Positions 1 through 5,494 of a stretch of DNA of 5,494 bases are shown here, piece by piece. The translations under genes and the position numbers were made by a program. The notes below the pieces were generated by a model. The model was not told where the DNA came from. It saw nothing but the letters and a program-made list of their open reading frames with translations, and ran no database searches. This DNA is from Firmicutes bacterium CAG:110 (GTDB taxonomy: Bacteria > Bacillota > Clostridia > Oscillospirales > Oscillospiraceae): positions 27,917 through 33,410 of the forward strand of contig HF988083.1 in NCBI GenBank assembly GCA_000434635.1, in the 5' to 3' direction. Each line of letters begins with the position of its first letter. Position 1 is the stretch's first letter.

Positions 1-25
1 GGGCTGACCGCCCCCGGCACTATTT

Positions 26-121
26 TTACCGTTTCTTCTTATTCAACAGCACCGCAAGCCCGATTCCGGACAGCACCATCACCCCGACGGCGATCCAGAT
101 CAAATCGCCGGTACGGGGATT
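26..121 (-). other. Out-of-frame cell-wall sorting signal of the large surface protein (NPRTGD + membrane segment + KKKR)
   Basis: Read on the minus strand in the frame +1 to the upstream gene, these bases give NPRTGD (104-121), about 20 hydrophobic residues rich in I, V, L, G and A, then NKKKR and a TAA stop at 26-28. This is the standard layout of a sortase substrate C-terminus: a Pro-x-Thr-Gly pentapeptide of the NPxTG type, a membrane-spanning segment and a positive tail. The frame stays open upstream as VPAGNPRTG. The annotated frame over the same bases gives an Arg/Asp-rich tail instead. The intact protein probably ended at 26, with a net one-base gain or two-base loss between 115 and 155. 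Confidence 0.8.
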
Positions 122-3100
122 CCCTGCGGGAACCCAGAGAAACCGGGACGGGCGGCACGTAGACCACCTCGTCGCAGTTGCGCACCCGGAGAACCGGCGT
201 GCCGTCGCCGTCCAGATGGAGAATGCCGATTGCCCGCACGGTGCGGCCCCTTTTCACCTGAGACGCAAGGTCGTTTTCCCCGTCCGCGCCGGACACAATG
301 TCGTCCTCGATGAGAATTTCCGCAAGATCGCCGTTTCCGTCCTTCAGGGTGATGCGGGAGACGCCCTTGCCGCCGACGCTGTAGGTCACATCCGTCACCC
401 TGCCCTCCACCTGCATCAGGCGGCCGCCGTTGGTATCGTAATCCATGGCTTCCTCGTTTGCGGTGGTTTCCGGCGTGTAATTGTAAAGCCGCTCGGTCAG
501 CACCTCACAGTCGATGATTTTCAGCATCACGTTGCCGTCCTGAATTGTCTTTTGCCCGACTGCCTCCAAGGGCGTGCCAACTTCAATGCCATTCTTCGTG
601 AACGGTACCAAGGCAACGCCGCCGGTATCGTCCTGTAGGTAAATGGTTTTGGAGAAAATGTTGCCGGGATGGGACGTTCCGGAGGCCGCCCAGCCGCGAA
701 TGCGGAACACCTCCCCGTCCCCGCCGGAACGCATTTCGTCAATGGTGACCAGCGGCTCGATTCCCAGCACCGCTTCCGCGATCCCCTGATTTCCGCTGAC
801 GCGCTTCCAGATATTGTCCGGTTCTTTCATGGCGTCGTCCGCCAGAAATAGTCCGCCGCTGACGTACACATTGCCGCCGTCTGCCAGTTCCTCACAGGCA
901 AGCAGCACCGCGTTTTCACCGGTGTCCTGTCCGTCACCGTCCGCGTCCACGCCGTGGGTGGTATCACGCCCCTTCACCAGCCAGGTGCCTTTCCCCGGAT
1001 TTACGGTGCATCCGGCGCGCTGGGTGTAGGTCTGCTCGGGTTTCAGAGATTTTGTCAAATCGCCGCCAGGGTTGAACACATCGGAGGATACCGCGTCGGG
1101 CGTATTGCCGCCGCTTTCCTCATCCCACGCGGTGTCGTCGTTCAGGCGCACCGTCACGCCCATGGCTTCCAGCAGCCTGTTCAGCTCGCCGGAGGTGTGC
1201 AGGCCGCTCAGGTCGCCCATGTCCGACTGGCCGCAGAGAATGACCGTGCCGCCGCTTTCGGCAAACGATCTGACATTCTCCACAAATTCCTCATCAAATG
1301 CCTCCGCCGGGGCGGTTATCAGCAGGAGGTCGCTGTTTTCGGGCAGCTCGCCGTCCAGAATATCCACTGCTATATTGACCTTGGCGGCGATAGCTTTCAG
1401 CCGGTTCAGCTTATCAACGCCGGAATTGCCGTGGGAAGCGTCCACGGCGATACGCTTCACCTGCTCCGGGACATGGAAGCTCAGGCTCAGCGTTTTTTCG
1501 TAGGTGCGCTTTTCCCCGTTTACGCTGCCAACCGCTTCGACCCGGAACTCCGTCACGCCCAGTTCCGGGTGGGCGTGGGAGAAGGTGTAGTCCAGCGTGC
1601 TCATCCCCGCAACTTCTCCCAGATCGGAGACTGTGCTGACAAGCGTCTCGTCGGCATAAAGCGACAGCGCGTCCAGATCAAATTCCACCGACTCGTCATT
1701 GTACAGCTCCACAGTCAGCCCGATCTCCTCGTCCCGGGCAGGGGTGAGGGTGTCCGAAGTGAAGCTTTCGATGCCAATATCGTCATACCCGTCCATCCAC
1801 ACGGGCGCGGTTACGGCCACGTCCCCATCCGGCTGGGTGATACGGAGATAGTAGTAGCTGCGTCCGCCGGAGGCGGGCAGTTCCAGCACCTGCGAAGGCG
1901 TTTCGACATACTCGCTCACAAGCACTGCCCCGCCGTCCGTCACCACCTCCACATTGCCGATGGCCTCATCCGTGGGGTCGCTCAGGAAAACGGTGATTTC
2001 CGCTTCCTTCGATTTGGGGAGGATGCTGCCCATGACCGCACCGTTCAGCTGATAATAAACGGTGAGATCGCTGTCCTGGGTGGCATAGACCCGGCGGTCT
2101 TTCATGGCAGCGTACAGGGATTCCTCCGTCAGATCCTTCGCCAGTACCACAGTCCGCGCTTCGCTGGCGTCGCCCCACTGACCTTTGTGGTTATTCTGGT
2201 TGTTGGTGGGCGCGACGTGCCAGCCCTTGTCCAGCGCCAGATCATAATACTCGCAGTCCACCACGCCGTCCTCCCCGGCCACTTCCAGCAGGGAGACTGC
2301 CGCGTCATATTGGGGGCTGTAGTGGTCGAACCGCTCAAAATCCCCATGAACGGTATCCGGATGGTTGAACTGGCTGACGGAACCGGGGACGGAGGTCAGC
2401 GCCTTATAGTAATTTTCCAGCGCGGCGGTGACGTTGGTAAACGCTTCCTGATCTCTGGTCTGCCAGCCGGGGGTATTGAAGGTGGAGATGTGCCCCAGCT
2501 GCTTATCTTCAGGCCATGTCATCTCAAAGCCGAAAAGCCCCACAAAATCCCCATTGGTCACGGAAGCGGCCGCCTGCTTCCCAGCCGCCCAGTCAGCGCT
2601 GATGTCCGCGCCATCCGCGTCGATGGCGCCCATATCAGCGTTGTCAAAGGAATCGCTGTGGTCGGTCACGGCGAAAAAGTCCAGACCATCCACCTGCGAC
2701 GCGTATTGGAACGCTTCCTCCACGCTCCCGGCGCCGTTGGAAATATCGGTGTGGGCGTGGAGCTGACCGAAGTACAGATTCCAGTCAAGGTCAAATTCTT
2801 CCGTGAAAATGACCCGGGTCACTTCCCCGGGTTCGCAGCCCCCGGCGATGGAATATGTCTTGAGATACGCCGTTCCGAAGTCCTTTTCAAAGCAAATTGG
2901 CCCAGCATACAGCGCATCGGGCTGGTAATTCACCCCGTCGGCGGAGACTGCGTAATAAATGTCGGCGCTTTCGTCCTCGCAGGTCAGGGTAATCTCCTCC
3001 CCGGCGCGGATCGTGCCGCCCTCGGGCAAAACGGTCACACTGGGCGACGTTTCCACCACTTCTCCCGGCTCCTCCAGCTCCTCCGGCTCCTCCGGCTCCG

Positions 3101-3650
3101 GGTCGTCCTGCACCTCCATGCGCCGGTACAGCGTAAAGATGCTGACGTAGGAGTCCGGTGCTTCCTCAATATCGGCGTCCCTGCATGCAAGGAAGTCTTT
3201 CTCAAGAAGCGTATCGGAGACCAGCGTCACCGGCTCGCTTCCGTTGCAGCCGTGAAAGGAAAAATATTCGCCATCCCAGAGAACCTGCCATTCGTATGTC
3301 CCGGAAGCGATGCCGTTTCTGTCGTCTTCCATGGGTGCGGCGGACACGCCGTGAGCGTCCGTCAGAATGACCCCGTTCGCCGTCATGGTCAAGTCCCATT
3401 CCGCACCGGCGGCAACCGTGTCGCCGGTGAAGGTGGGTTTCGTGGCGGAAATCACAAAATCTTCTCCCAGCAGGATACCCGGCGCGTCGCCAAAGGGCGT
3501 CACCAGCACGTATTGCCCGCTGGTCAGTTCCTCCATGCCGGTGATCTCCTGATACACCGTCGCCGCTCCGGCGGGAAGCCGGAACAACGAAAAAAGAGCT
3601 GCCGCCAATACAACTGACAGCAACCCTCTGGCTACCAACCTTCTTATCAT
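39..3650 (-). CDS. Large secreted PHP-domain (CehA/McbA-like) metallohydrolase, multidomain cell-surface protein; C-terminus frameshifted
   Basis: Seen: 1203 codons as read. The ATG at 3648-3650 follows GGGAGGG (3657-3663) by 6 bases. Residues 1-30 are a signal peptide (RR, hydrophobic core, AGAA). Then come a beta domain (about 31-178), an E/P linker (184-196), an Ig/chitobiase-C-like domain (about 205-283), a PHP metallohydrolase domain (about 291-525), beta/CARDB-like modules (about 531-728), a class I glutamine-amidotransferase-like Rossmann region (about 731-963) and two OB-fold-like repeats (about 968-1163). PHP motifs visible are HAHTD (H298, H300, D302), TDH (D330, H331), E376, H387, H430, H478 and NNQNNH (H488). 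Known: PHP proteins bind two or three metals and hydrolyse phosphoesters or related bonds. Inferred: an extracellular, wall-attached hydrolase of unknown substrate; the OB-like repeats would suit binding of nucleic acid or another polymer. The last 30 or so residues (SRRESPYRR onward) look out of frame; see the separate anchor entry. Domain limits are by eye. Confidence 0.9.
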   Translation of the reverse strand: MIRRLVARGLLSVVLAAALFSLFRLPAGAATVYQEITGMEELTSGQYVLVTPFGDAPGILLGEDFVISATKPTFTGDTVAAGAEWDLTMTANGVILTDAHGVSAAPMEDDRNGIASGTYEWQVLWDGEYFSFHGCNGSEPVTLVSDTLLEKDFLACRDADIEEAPDSYVSIFTLYRRMEVQDDPEPEEPEELEEPGEVVETSPSVTVLPEGGTIRAGEEITLTCEDESADIYYAVSADGVNYQPDALYAGPICFEKDFGTAYLKTYSIAGGCEPGEVTRVIFTEEFDLDWNLYFGQLHAHTDISNGAGSVEEAFQYASQVDGLDFFAVTDHSDSFDNADMGAIDADGADISADWAAGKQAAASVTNGDFVGLFGFEMTWPEDKQLGHISTFNTPGWQTRDQEAFTNVTAALENYYKALTSVPGSVSQFNHPDTVHGDFERFDHYSPQYDAAVSLLEVAGEDGVVDCEYYDLALDKGWHVAPTNNQNNHKGQWGDASEARTVVLAKDLTEESLYAAMKDRRVYATQDSDLTVYYQLNGAVMGSILPKSKEAEITVFLSDPTDEAIGNVEVVTDGGAVLVSEYVETPSQVLELPASGGRSYYYLRITQPDGDVAVTAPVWMDGYDDIGIESFTSDTLTPARDEEIGLTVELYNDESVEFDLDALSLYADETLVSTVSDLGEVAGMSTLDYTFSHAHPELGVTEFRVEAVGSVNGEKRTYEKTLSLSFHVPEQVKRIAVDASHGNSGVDKLNRLKAIAAKVNIAVDILDGELPENSDLLLITAPAEAFDEEFVENVRSFAESGGTVILCGQSDMGDLSGLHTSGELNRLLEAMGVTVRLNDDTAWDEESGGNTPDAVSSDVFNPGGDLTKSLKPEQTYTQRAGCTVNPGKGTWLVKGRDTTHGVDADGDGQDTGENAVLLACEELADGGNVYVSGGLFLADDAMKEPDNIWKRVSGNQGIAEAVLGIEPLVTIDEMRSGGDGEVFRIRGWAASGTSHPGNIFSKTIYLQDDTGGVALVPFTKNGIEVGTPLEAVGQKTIQDGNVMLKIIDCEVLTERLYNYTPETTANEEAMDYDTNGGRLMQVEGRVTDVTYSVGGKGVSRITLKDGNGDLAEILIEDDIVSGADGENDLASQVKRGRTVRAIGILHLDGDGTPVLRVRNCDEVVYVPPVPVSLGSRRESPYRRFDLDRRRGDGAVRNRACGAVE
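3069..3101 (-). repeat. 9-bp tandem repeat encoding an acidic Pro/Glu linker
   Basis: On the plus strand the unit CTCCTCC(A/G)G occurs three times (3069-3077, 3078-3086, 3087-3095), followed by a partial CTCCGG (3096-3101). In the minus-strand gene it encodes three-residue units of the type EEP (EEL once) within residues 184-196, between the N-terminal beta domain and the Ig-like domain. A 9-bp unit keeps the frame, so copy-number change would only alter linker length. Confidence 0.75.
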
Positions 3651-3656
3651 ACCAAA

Positions 3657-3663
3657 CCCTCCC
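3657..3663 (-). promoter_or_regulatory. Ribosome binding site of the large surface protein
   Basis: Minus-strand GGGAGGG lies 6 bases upstream of the ATG at 3648-3650. It selects this start, which is directly followed by a good signal peptide. An overlapping ATG at 3703-3705 opens a different frame and lacks a comparable site. Confidence 0.75.
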
Positions 3664-3785
3664 GATTTTTTTCAGAGTTTCCTCCCGGAACCCCCGAAAA
3701 ATCATCGCCGGCTTGGCTGCGGATAGTATTCAACCAGCTGTCAACGATCTGCCGTTTGTATCAGAGGTTCCCTTATCCGTTTGGG

Positions 3786-3794
3786 AATATAGCA
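3786..3794 (-). promoter_or_regulatory. Candidate extended -10 promoter element for the large surface protein gene
   Basis: The minus strand reads TGCTATATT, an extended -10 (TGn plus TATATT, 5 of 6 to TATAAT), about 135 bases upstream of the start codon. No convincing -35 lies 17 bases further up (AAAACG), so the call is weak. A separate TTGACA is present downstream of this element (minus strand, near 3738-3743) but has no suitable -10 at the right distance. Confidence 0.2.
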
Positions 3795-3833
3795 CAGCCA
3801 TTTTTCGACGTTTTACCTCTTTTGAGTTAACGC

Positions 3834-3878
3834 ACTACAGGTAGTGGTTTTCTTCCACTTGTATACACCAGATGTAGT
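3834..3878 (-). other. Imperfect inverted repeat (hairpin) between the membrane-protein gene and the large surface-protein gene
   Basis: Plus-strand arms are ACTACA (3834-3839) with TGTAGT (3873-3878), GGT (3840-3842) with ACC (3867-3869), and GTGG (3844-3847) with CCAC (3855-3858), around a 7-base TTTTCTT loop. Unpaired bases are 3843, 3859-3866 and 3870-3872. A competing compact dyad, CACTAC-AG-GTAGTG, covers 3833-3846. The structure starts 7 bases after the stop of the upstream minus-strand gene, but no run of T follows, so it is not a standard rho-independent terminator. It could be an mRNA 3' structure, an operator or chance. Confidence 0.35.
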
Positions 3879-3884
3879 AAAGAT

Positions 3885-4307
3885 TCAGTTAAAATTCTTC
3901 CTCAGCAGCGAGTGGCTGACGATCAGAAGACACGCCCACAGGAACAGGCTCAGCGCCCAATAGCCGCTGCAGACCATGGGGCTGGACACCACGATCAGCA
4001 CGGCGAACAACACGTTTCCCATGGTCACCGTCCCCATGGCGGACAGCACGTTCAGCACCAGTGCCAGCAGTGTCAGCCCCAGCGACAGCAGCGAAATGCC
4101 GCGCACCAGCTTCAGTGTGCGTGCGTCTTTCTCCTTTTTCGCACCGTAAATCAGGCACGCGGGCGGCGCGAAAAATGCCACAGCCAGCACCGTCAGCACA
4201 GCCTGCGCTCCCGCGCTGACGTTCTGAGAAAAGCCGGGGATAAATCCCAGCCCCGCGCACAAAATAAACAGACCGCCCCACAGGGCAAACAGCAGCTTTT
4301 TAGACAT
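3885..4307 (-). CDS. Conserved hypothetical four-helix integral membrane protein
   Basis: Seen: 140 residues from ATG 4305-4307 to TGA 3885-3887. The frame is open far upstream, across the antisense of nrdR, but this ATG is chosen because AAGGAG (4314-4319) sits 6 bases before it and the protein begins MSKK directly ahead of a hydrophobic helix. Hydrophobic segments lie at about 5-24, 33-55, 69-90 and 97-131 (the last long enough for one or two passes). A basic/acidic loop, KKEKDARTLK, lies at 57-66, and an SPMVCSGYW motif precedes the last helix. Known/recalled: small proteins of this pattern (FFxPPACLIY, then RxxSLLSLGLTL, then SPMVCSxYW) recur in Oscillospiraceae as uncharacterised membrane proteins; this is from memory and unchecked. 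The gene is transcribed divergently from nrdR. No function can be assigned. Confidence 0.8.
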   Translation of the reverse strand: MSKKLLFALWGGLFILCAGLGFIPGFSQNVSAGAQAVLTVLAVAFFAPPACLIYGAKKEKDARTLKLVRGISLLSLGLTLLALVLNVLSAMGTVTMGNVLFAVLIVVSSPMVCSGYWALSLFLWACLLIVSHSLLRKNFN

Positions 4308-4313
4308 AAGGTT

Positions 4314-4319
4314 CTCCTT
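4314..4319 (-). promoter_or_regulatory. Ribosome binding site deciding the start of the membrane-protein gene
   Basis: Minus-strand AAGGAG lies exactly 6 bases before ATG 4305-4307. It fixes the short 140-codon reading and rules against starts further upstream in the same open frame, which run across the promoter region and antisense to nrdR. Confidence 0.8.
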
Positions 4320-4341
4320 TTCAGGTAGATGTAGTGTCCCC

Positions 4342-4370
4342 ATTTTAACCGAAATCGGCGCAAAAGGCAA
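4342..4370 (-). promoter_or_regulatory. Sigma-A-type promoter of the membrane-protein gene
   Basis: The minus strand reads TTGCCT (4365-4370), a 17-base spacer, then TAAAAT (4342-4347, 5 of 6 to TATAAT). Transcription would start near 4335, giving a leader of about 28 bases with the AAGGAG site inside it. The -35 matches consensus at only 4 of 6 positions. Confidence 0.5.
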
Positions 4371-4407
4371 CAGCGAATCCCGTCGAACCCCGCCGGTGAA
4401 AAAAAAC

Positions 4408-4436
4408 TGGACAGTTCTGCCAACATCTGCTATAAT
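4408..4436 (+). promoter_or_regulatory. Sigma-A-type promoter of nrdR
   Basis: TGGACA (4408-4413, 5 of 6 to TTGACA), a spacer of exactly 17 bases, and a perfect TATAAT (4431-4436) preceded by TGC, giving an extended -10. Transcription would start near 4443, about 30 bases before the nrdR ATG. A ribosome binding site GGGGAAGGGAG follows at 4452-4462. No dyad resembling the NrdR box consensus (ACAC-AT-rich-GTGT) was seen overlapping it. Confidence 0.8.
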
Positions 4437-4472
4437 GTCAGGAATAGTATTGGGGAAGGGAGTGTTTTTCCC

Positions 4473-4928
4473 ATGAAATGTCCGTTTTGCGGCGATCAGG
4501 AAAGCAAGGTCGTCGATTCCCGCCACTCGGAGGACGGCCTGAGCATTCGCCGCCGCCGGGAGTGTATGGGCTGCCAGCGCCGGTTCACTACCTATGAGAT
4601 CGTGGAAAGCCTGCCCATCATCGTTGTGAAGCGGGACGGCTCCCGCCAGAACTTTGACCGCAACAAAATTCTCAATTCCATGATCCGCGCCTTTGACAAG
4701 CGGAAAGTGGACGTCACTGACCTCGACCGCATCACCACCGAGATCGAGCAGACCATCCAGAACACGCTGGAGCGGGAGATCAGCACCGACAAGATCGGCG
4801 AGATGGTCATGGAGCGTCTGAAGCCTCTGGACGAGGTGGCCTACATCCGCTTTGCCTCCATCTACCACCGGTTCCAGGATGCGGGCAGCTTTATGCGGGA
4901 GATCAGCAAATTCCTGGAGGAAAAATAA
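4473..4928 (+). CDS. nrdR: Transcriptional repressor NrdR
   Basis: Seen: 151 residues, the usual NrdR length. An N-terminal zinc ribbon carries C3-x2-C6 and C31-x2-C34, with the basic stretch RRRREC (26-31) and RFTTYE (37-42) that define the family. An ATP-cone fills about 49-139 and starts with VVKRDGSR (51-58) and FDRNKI (61-66). Known: NrdR binds paired NrdR boxes upstream of ribonucleotide reductase operons. It senses ATP/dATP through the ATP-cone and represses when dATP is high, so it controls dNTP supply in the cytoplasm. Context: the gene has its own strong promoter (4408-4436) and a GGGAG-type site about 10 bases before ATG. Its TAA shares one base with the ATG of the next gene, so the two are probably co-transcribed and coupled. 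No reductase gene lies in the window. The gene looks intact. Confidence 0.97.
   Translation: MKCPFCGDQESKVVDSRHSEDGLSIRRRRECMGCQRRFTTYEIVESLPIIVVKRDGSRQNFDRNKILNSMIRAFDKRKVDVTDLDRITTEIEQTIQNTLEREISTDKIGEMVMERLKPLDEVAYIRFASIYHRFQDAGSFMREISKFLEEK
4916..4920 (+). promoter_or_regulatory. Ribosome binding site of the SdpI-like gene inside the nrdR 3' end
   Basis: GGAGG lies within the last codons of nrdR, 7 bases before ATG 4928-4930. The stop and start overlap as TAATG, which supports this start and suggests translational coupling. Confidence 0.75.
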
Positions 4929-5470
4929 TGAGCACGATCCCAACTGAAATCACCGCCGCCACGGAAGGCTCGCTGGACATTGCCTCCATCAAAAGCGTGA
5001 TGGACGGCTTTGACCCTGCCTCGCTGCTTCCCGACCTGAGCAAGGTTTTCGGCAGTCTGGTGGGCGTGTGCCGCGTCGCCGTGATGATCGGCCCGGTCAT
5101 CGCGCTGATCCTTGGGCTGGCGTATCTGTTTCTCGCGCCGAAGGAGGCCAACTACTACTTCGGCTACCGCTGCTATTTCGGCATGGGCAGCGTCCGCGCA
5201 TGGCGGTTCACCCAGCGGATCGCGGGGATGATCCTCGGCGGGCTGGGGCTAATCCTCACCGTTATCATGGCCATCGTCACCGCCGGTTACGGCAGTATGG
5301 ATTCGATGGACATGGTGTGGAGTGCGGTAAACTGTCTGATATGGGAAGCAGTCCTTCTGCTGATCGGCACCATCGCCATCAACCTGATCGCCATGGCGAA
5401 TTTCGACGCCAAGGGCGAGTACCGACACAAAGCGGGAAAGCCGAAGAATTCCCCGCGGGATACAAAATAA
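4928..5470 (+). CDS. SdpI-like integral membrane protein
   Basis: Seen: 180 residues with a soluble N-terminus (about 1-48) and hydrophobic helices at about 50-70, 98-119 and 129-157. The tail is basic and hydrophilic (KAGKPKNSPRDTK). Between helices 1 and 2 lie YYFGYR (76-81) and AWRFTQRIAG (91-100), which match the pattern GYRT...W-x-F/A-x-R that marks the C-terminal domain of the SdpI family. The usual T after GYR is C here. Known: Bacillus SdpI gives immunity to the toxin SdpC and acts in signalling with SdpR, but most clostridial SdpI-like proteins have no tested role. Context: it starts on the nrdR stop (TAATG) with its own GGAGG site, and no SdpC-like toxin or SdpR-like regulator is nearby, so immunity should not be assumed. 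The gene is complete; only 24 bases of the window follow it. Confidence 0.8.
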   Translation: MSTIPTEITAATEGSLDIASIKSVMDGFDPASLLPDLSKVFGSLVGVCRVAVMIGPVIALILGLAYLFLAPKEANYYFGYRCYFGMGSVRAWRFTQRIAGMILGGLGLILTVIMAIVTAGYGSMDSMDMVWSAVNCLIWEAVLLLIGTIAINLIAMANFDAKGEYRHKAGKPKNSPRDTK

Positions 5471-5494
5471 GCATAACATCCGGCTGTCGTGTGG

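Noticed and set aside
1..25. Possible terminator after the surface-protein gene
   Set aside because: Only a GGGC/GCCC 4-bp pairing is visible before the window ends and no T-run is seen, so it cannot be supported.
26..155. Programmed -1 frameshift or homopolymer phase variation at the C-terminus of the surface protein
   Set aside because: The anchor is in the +1 frame, not the -1 frame. No slippery heptamer was seen and the longest run near the switch is four bases. A mutation or sequence error is more likely.
954..3617. 887-codon plus-strand open frame opposite the large surface-protein gene
   Set aside because: It is codon-for-codon in register with the minus-strand gene. Its stops would require TTA, CTA or TCA codons in that gene, which a GC-rich gene avoids; it ends exactly at the TCA of Ser12. 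The translation shows no recognisable domain and the minus-strand protein has clear motifs.
3202..3705. 167-codon minus-strand frame overlapping the start of the surface-protein gene
   Set aside because: Out of frame with the signal-peptide protein, Arg/Gly/Ser-rich without domain features, and without its own good ribosome binding site.
3855..3879. BlaI/CopY-type operator (TACA-nn-TGTA) near the TACA/TGTA words
   Set aside because: TACA and TGTA are separated by five bases here rather than two, and no regulator of that family is encoded in the window.
4308..4943. Upstream extension of the small membrane protein to 352 residues
   Set aside because: The extra 212 codons run antisense in register through nrdR and across the divergent promoters. 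The AAGGAG at 4314-4319 marks the ATG at 4305-4307 as the start.
4928..5470. Toxin-immunity (Sdp) locus
   Set aside because: Only an SdpI-like protein is present. No SdpC-like toxin, SdpA/SdpB-like maturation gene or ArsR-type SdpR is seen nearby, and the start is coupled to nrdR.

Overview
The window looks like chromosomal DNA from a gut-type Gram-positive Clostridia, most likely Oscillospiraceae. The basis is a fairly GC-rich composition with Firmicute-style AAGGAG/GGAGG ribosome binding sites, an NrdR of the Firmicute type, and a large secreted protein with a C-terminal cell-wall sorting signal. The genus assignment is inference. Four protein-coding genes are supported. No rRNA, tRNA, CRISPR array, insertion sequence or phage feature was seen.

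Left two thirds (26-3650, minus strand): one very large secreted multidomain protein. Its order is signal peptide, N-terminal beta domain, acidic Pro/Glu linker, Ig-like/chitobiase-C-like domain, PHP-type metallohydrolase domain (CehA/McbA-like), further beta domains, a glutamine-amidotransferase-like Rossmann domain and two OB-fold-like repeats. The most notable observation is at its extreme C-terminus. The frame as written ends in an arginine-rich nonsense tail (stop at 39-41), while the +1 frame over the same bases encodes a textbook wall anchor: NPRTGD, a hydrophobic stretch and a KKKR tail, with stop at 26-28. The gene therefore carries a frameshift, or the sequence has an error, between about 115 and 155.

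Middle (3651-4472): a 234-base gap holds the leader of the large gene and an imperfect hairpin. It is followed by a 140-residue multi-pass membrane protein on the minus strand (3885-4307). A 165-base divergent promoter region (4308-4472) then separates this gene from nrdR, and good sigma-A-type promoters can be read in both directions.

Right (4473-5470, plus strand): nrdR, the ATP-cone/zinc-ribbon repressor of ribonucleotide reductase genes, overlaps by one base (TAATG) with a gene for a 180-residue SdpI-like membrane protein. The two probably form one translationally coupled transcript. No functional link between the large surface protein and the nrdR unit is evident. The window reads as two adjacent, largely ordinary loci, the surface protein being the more interesting.
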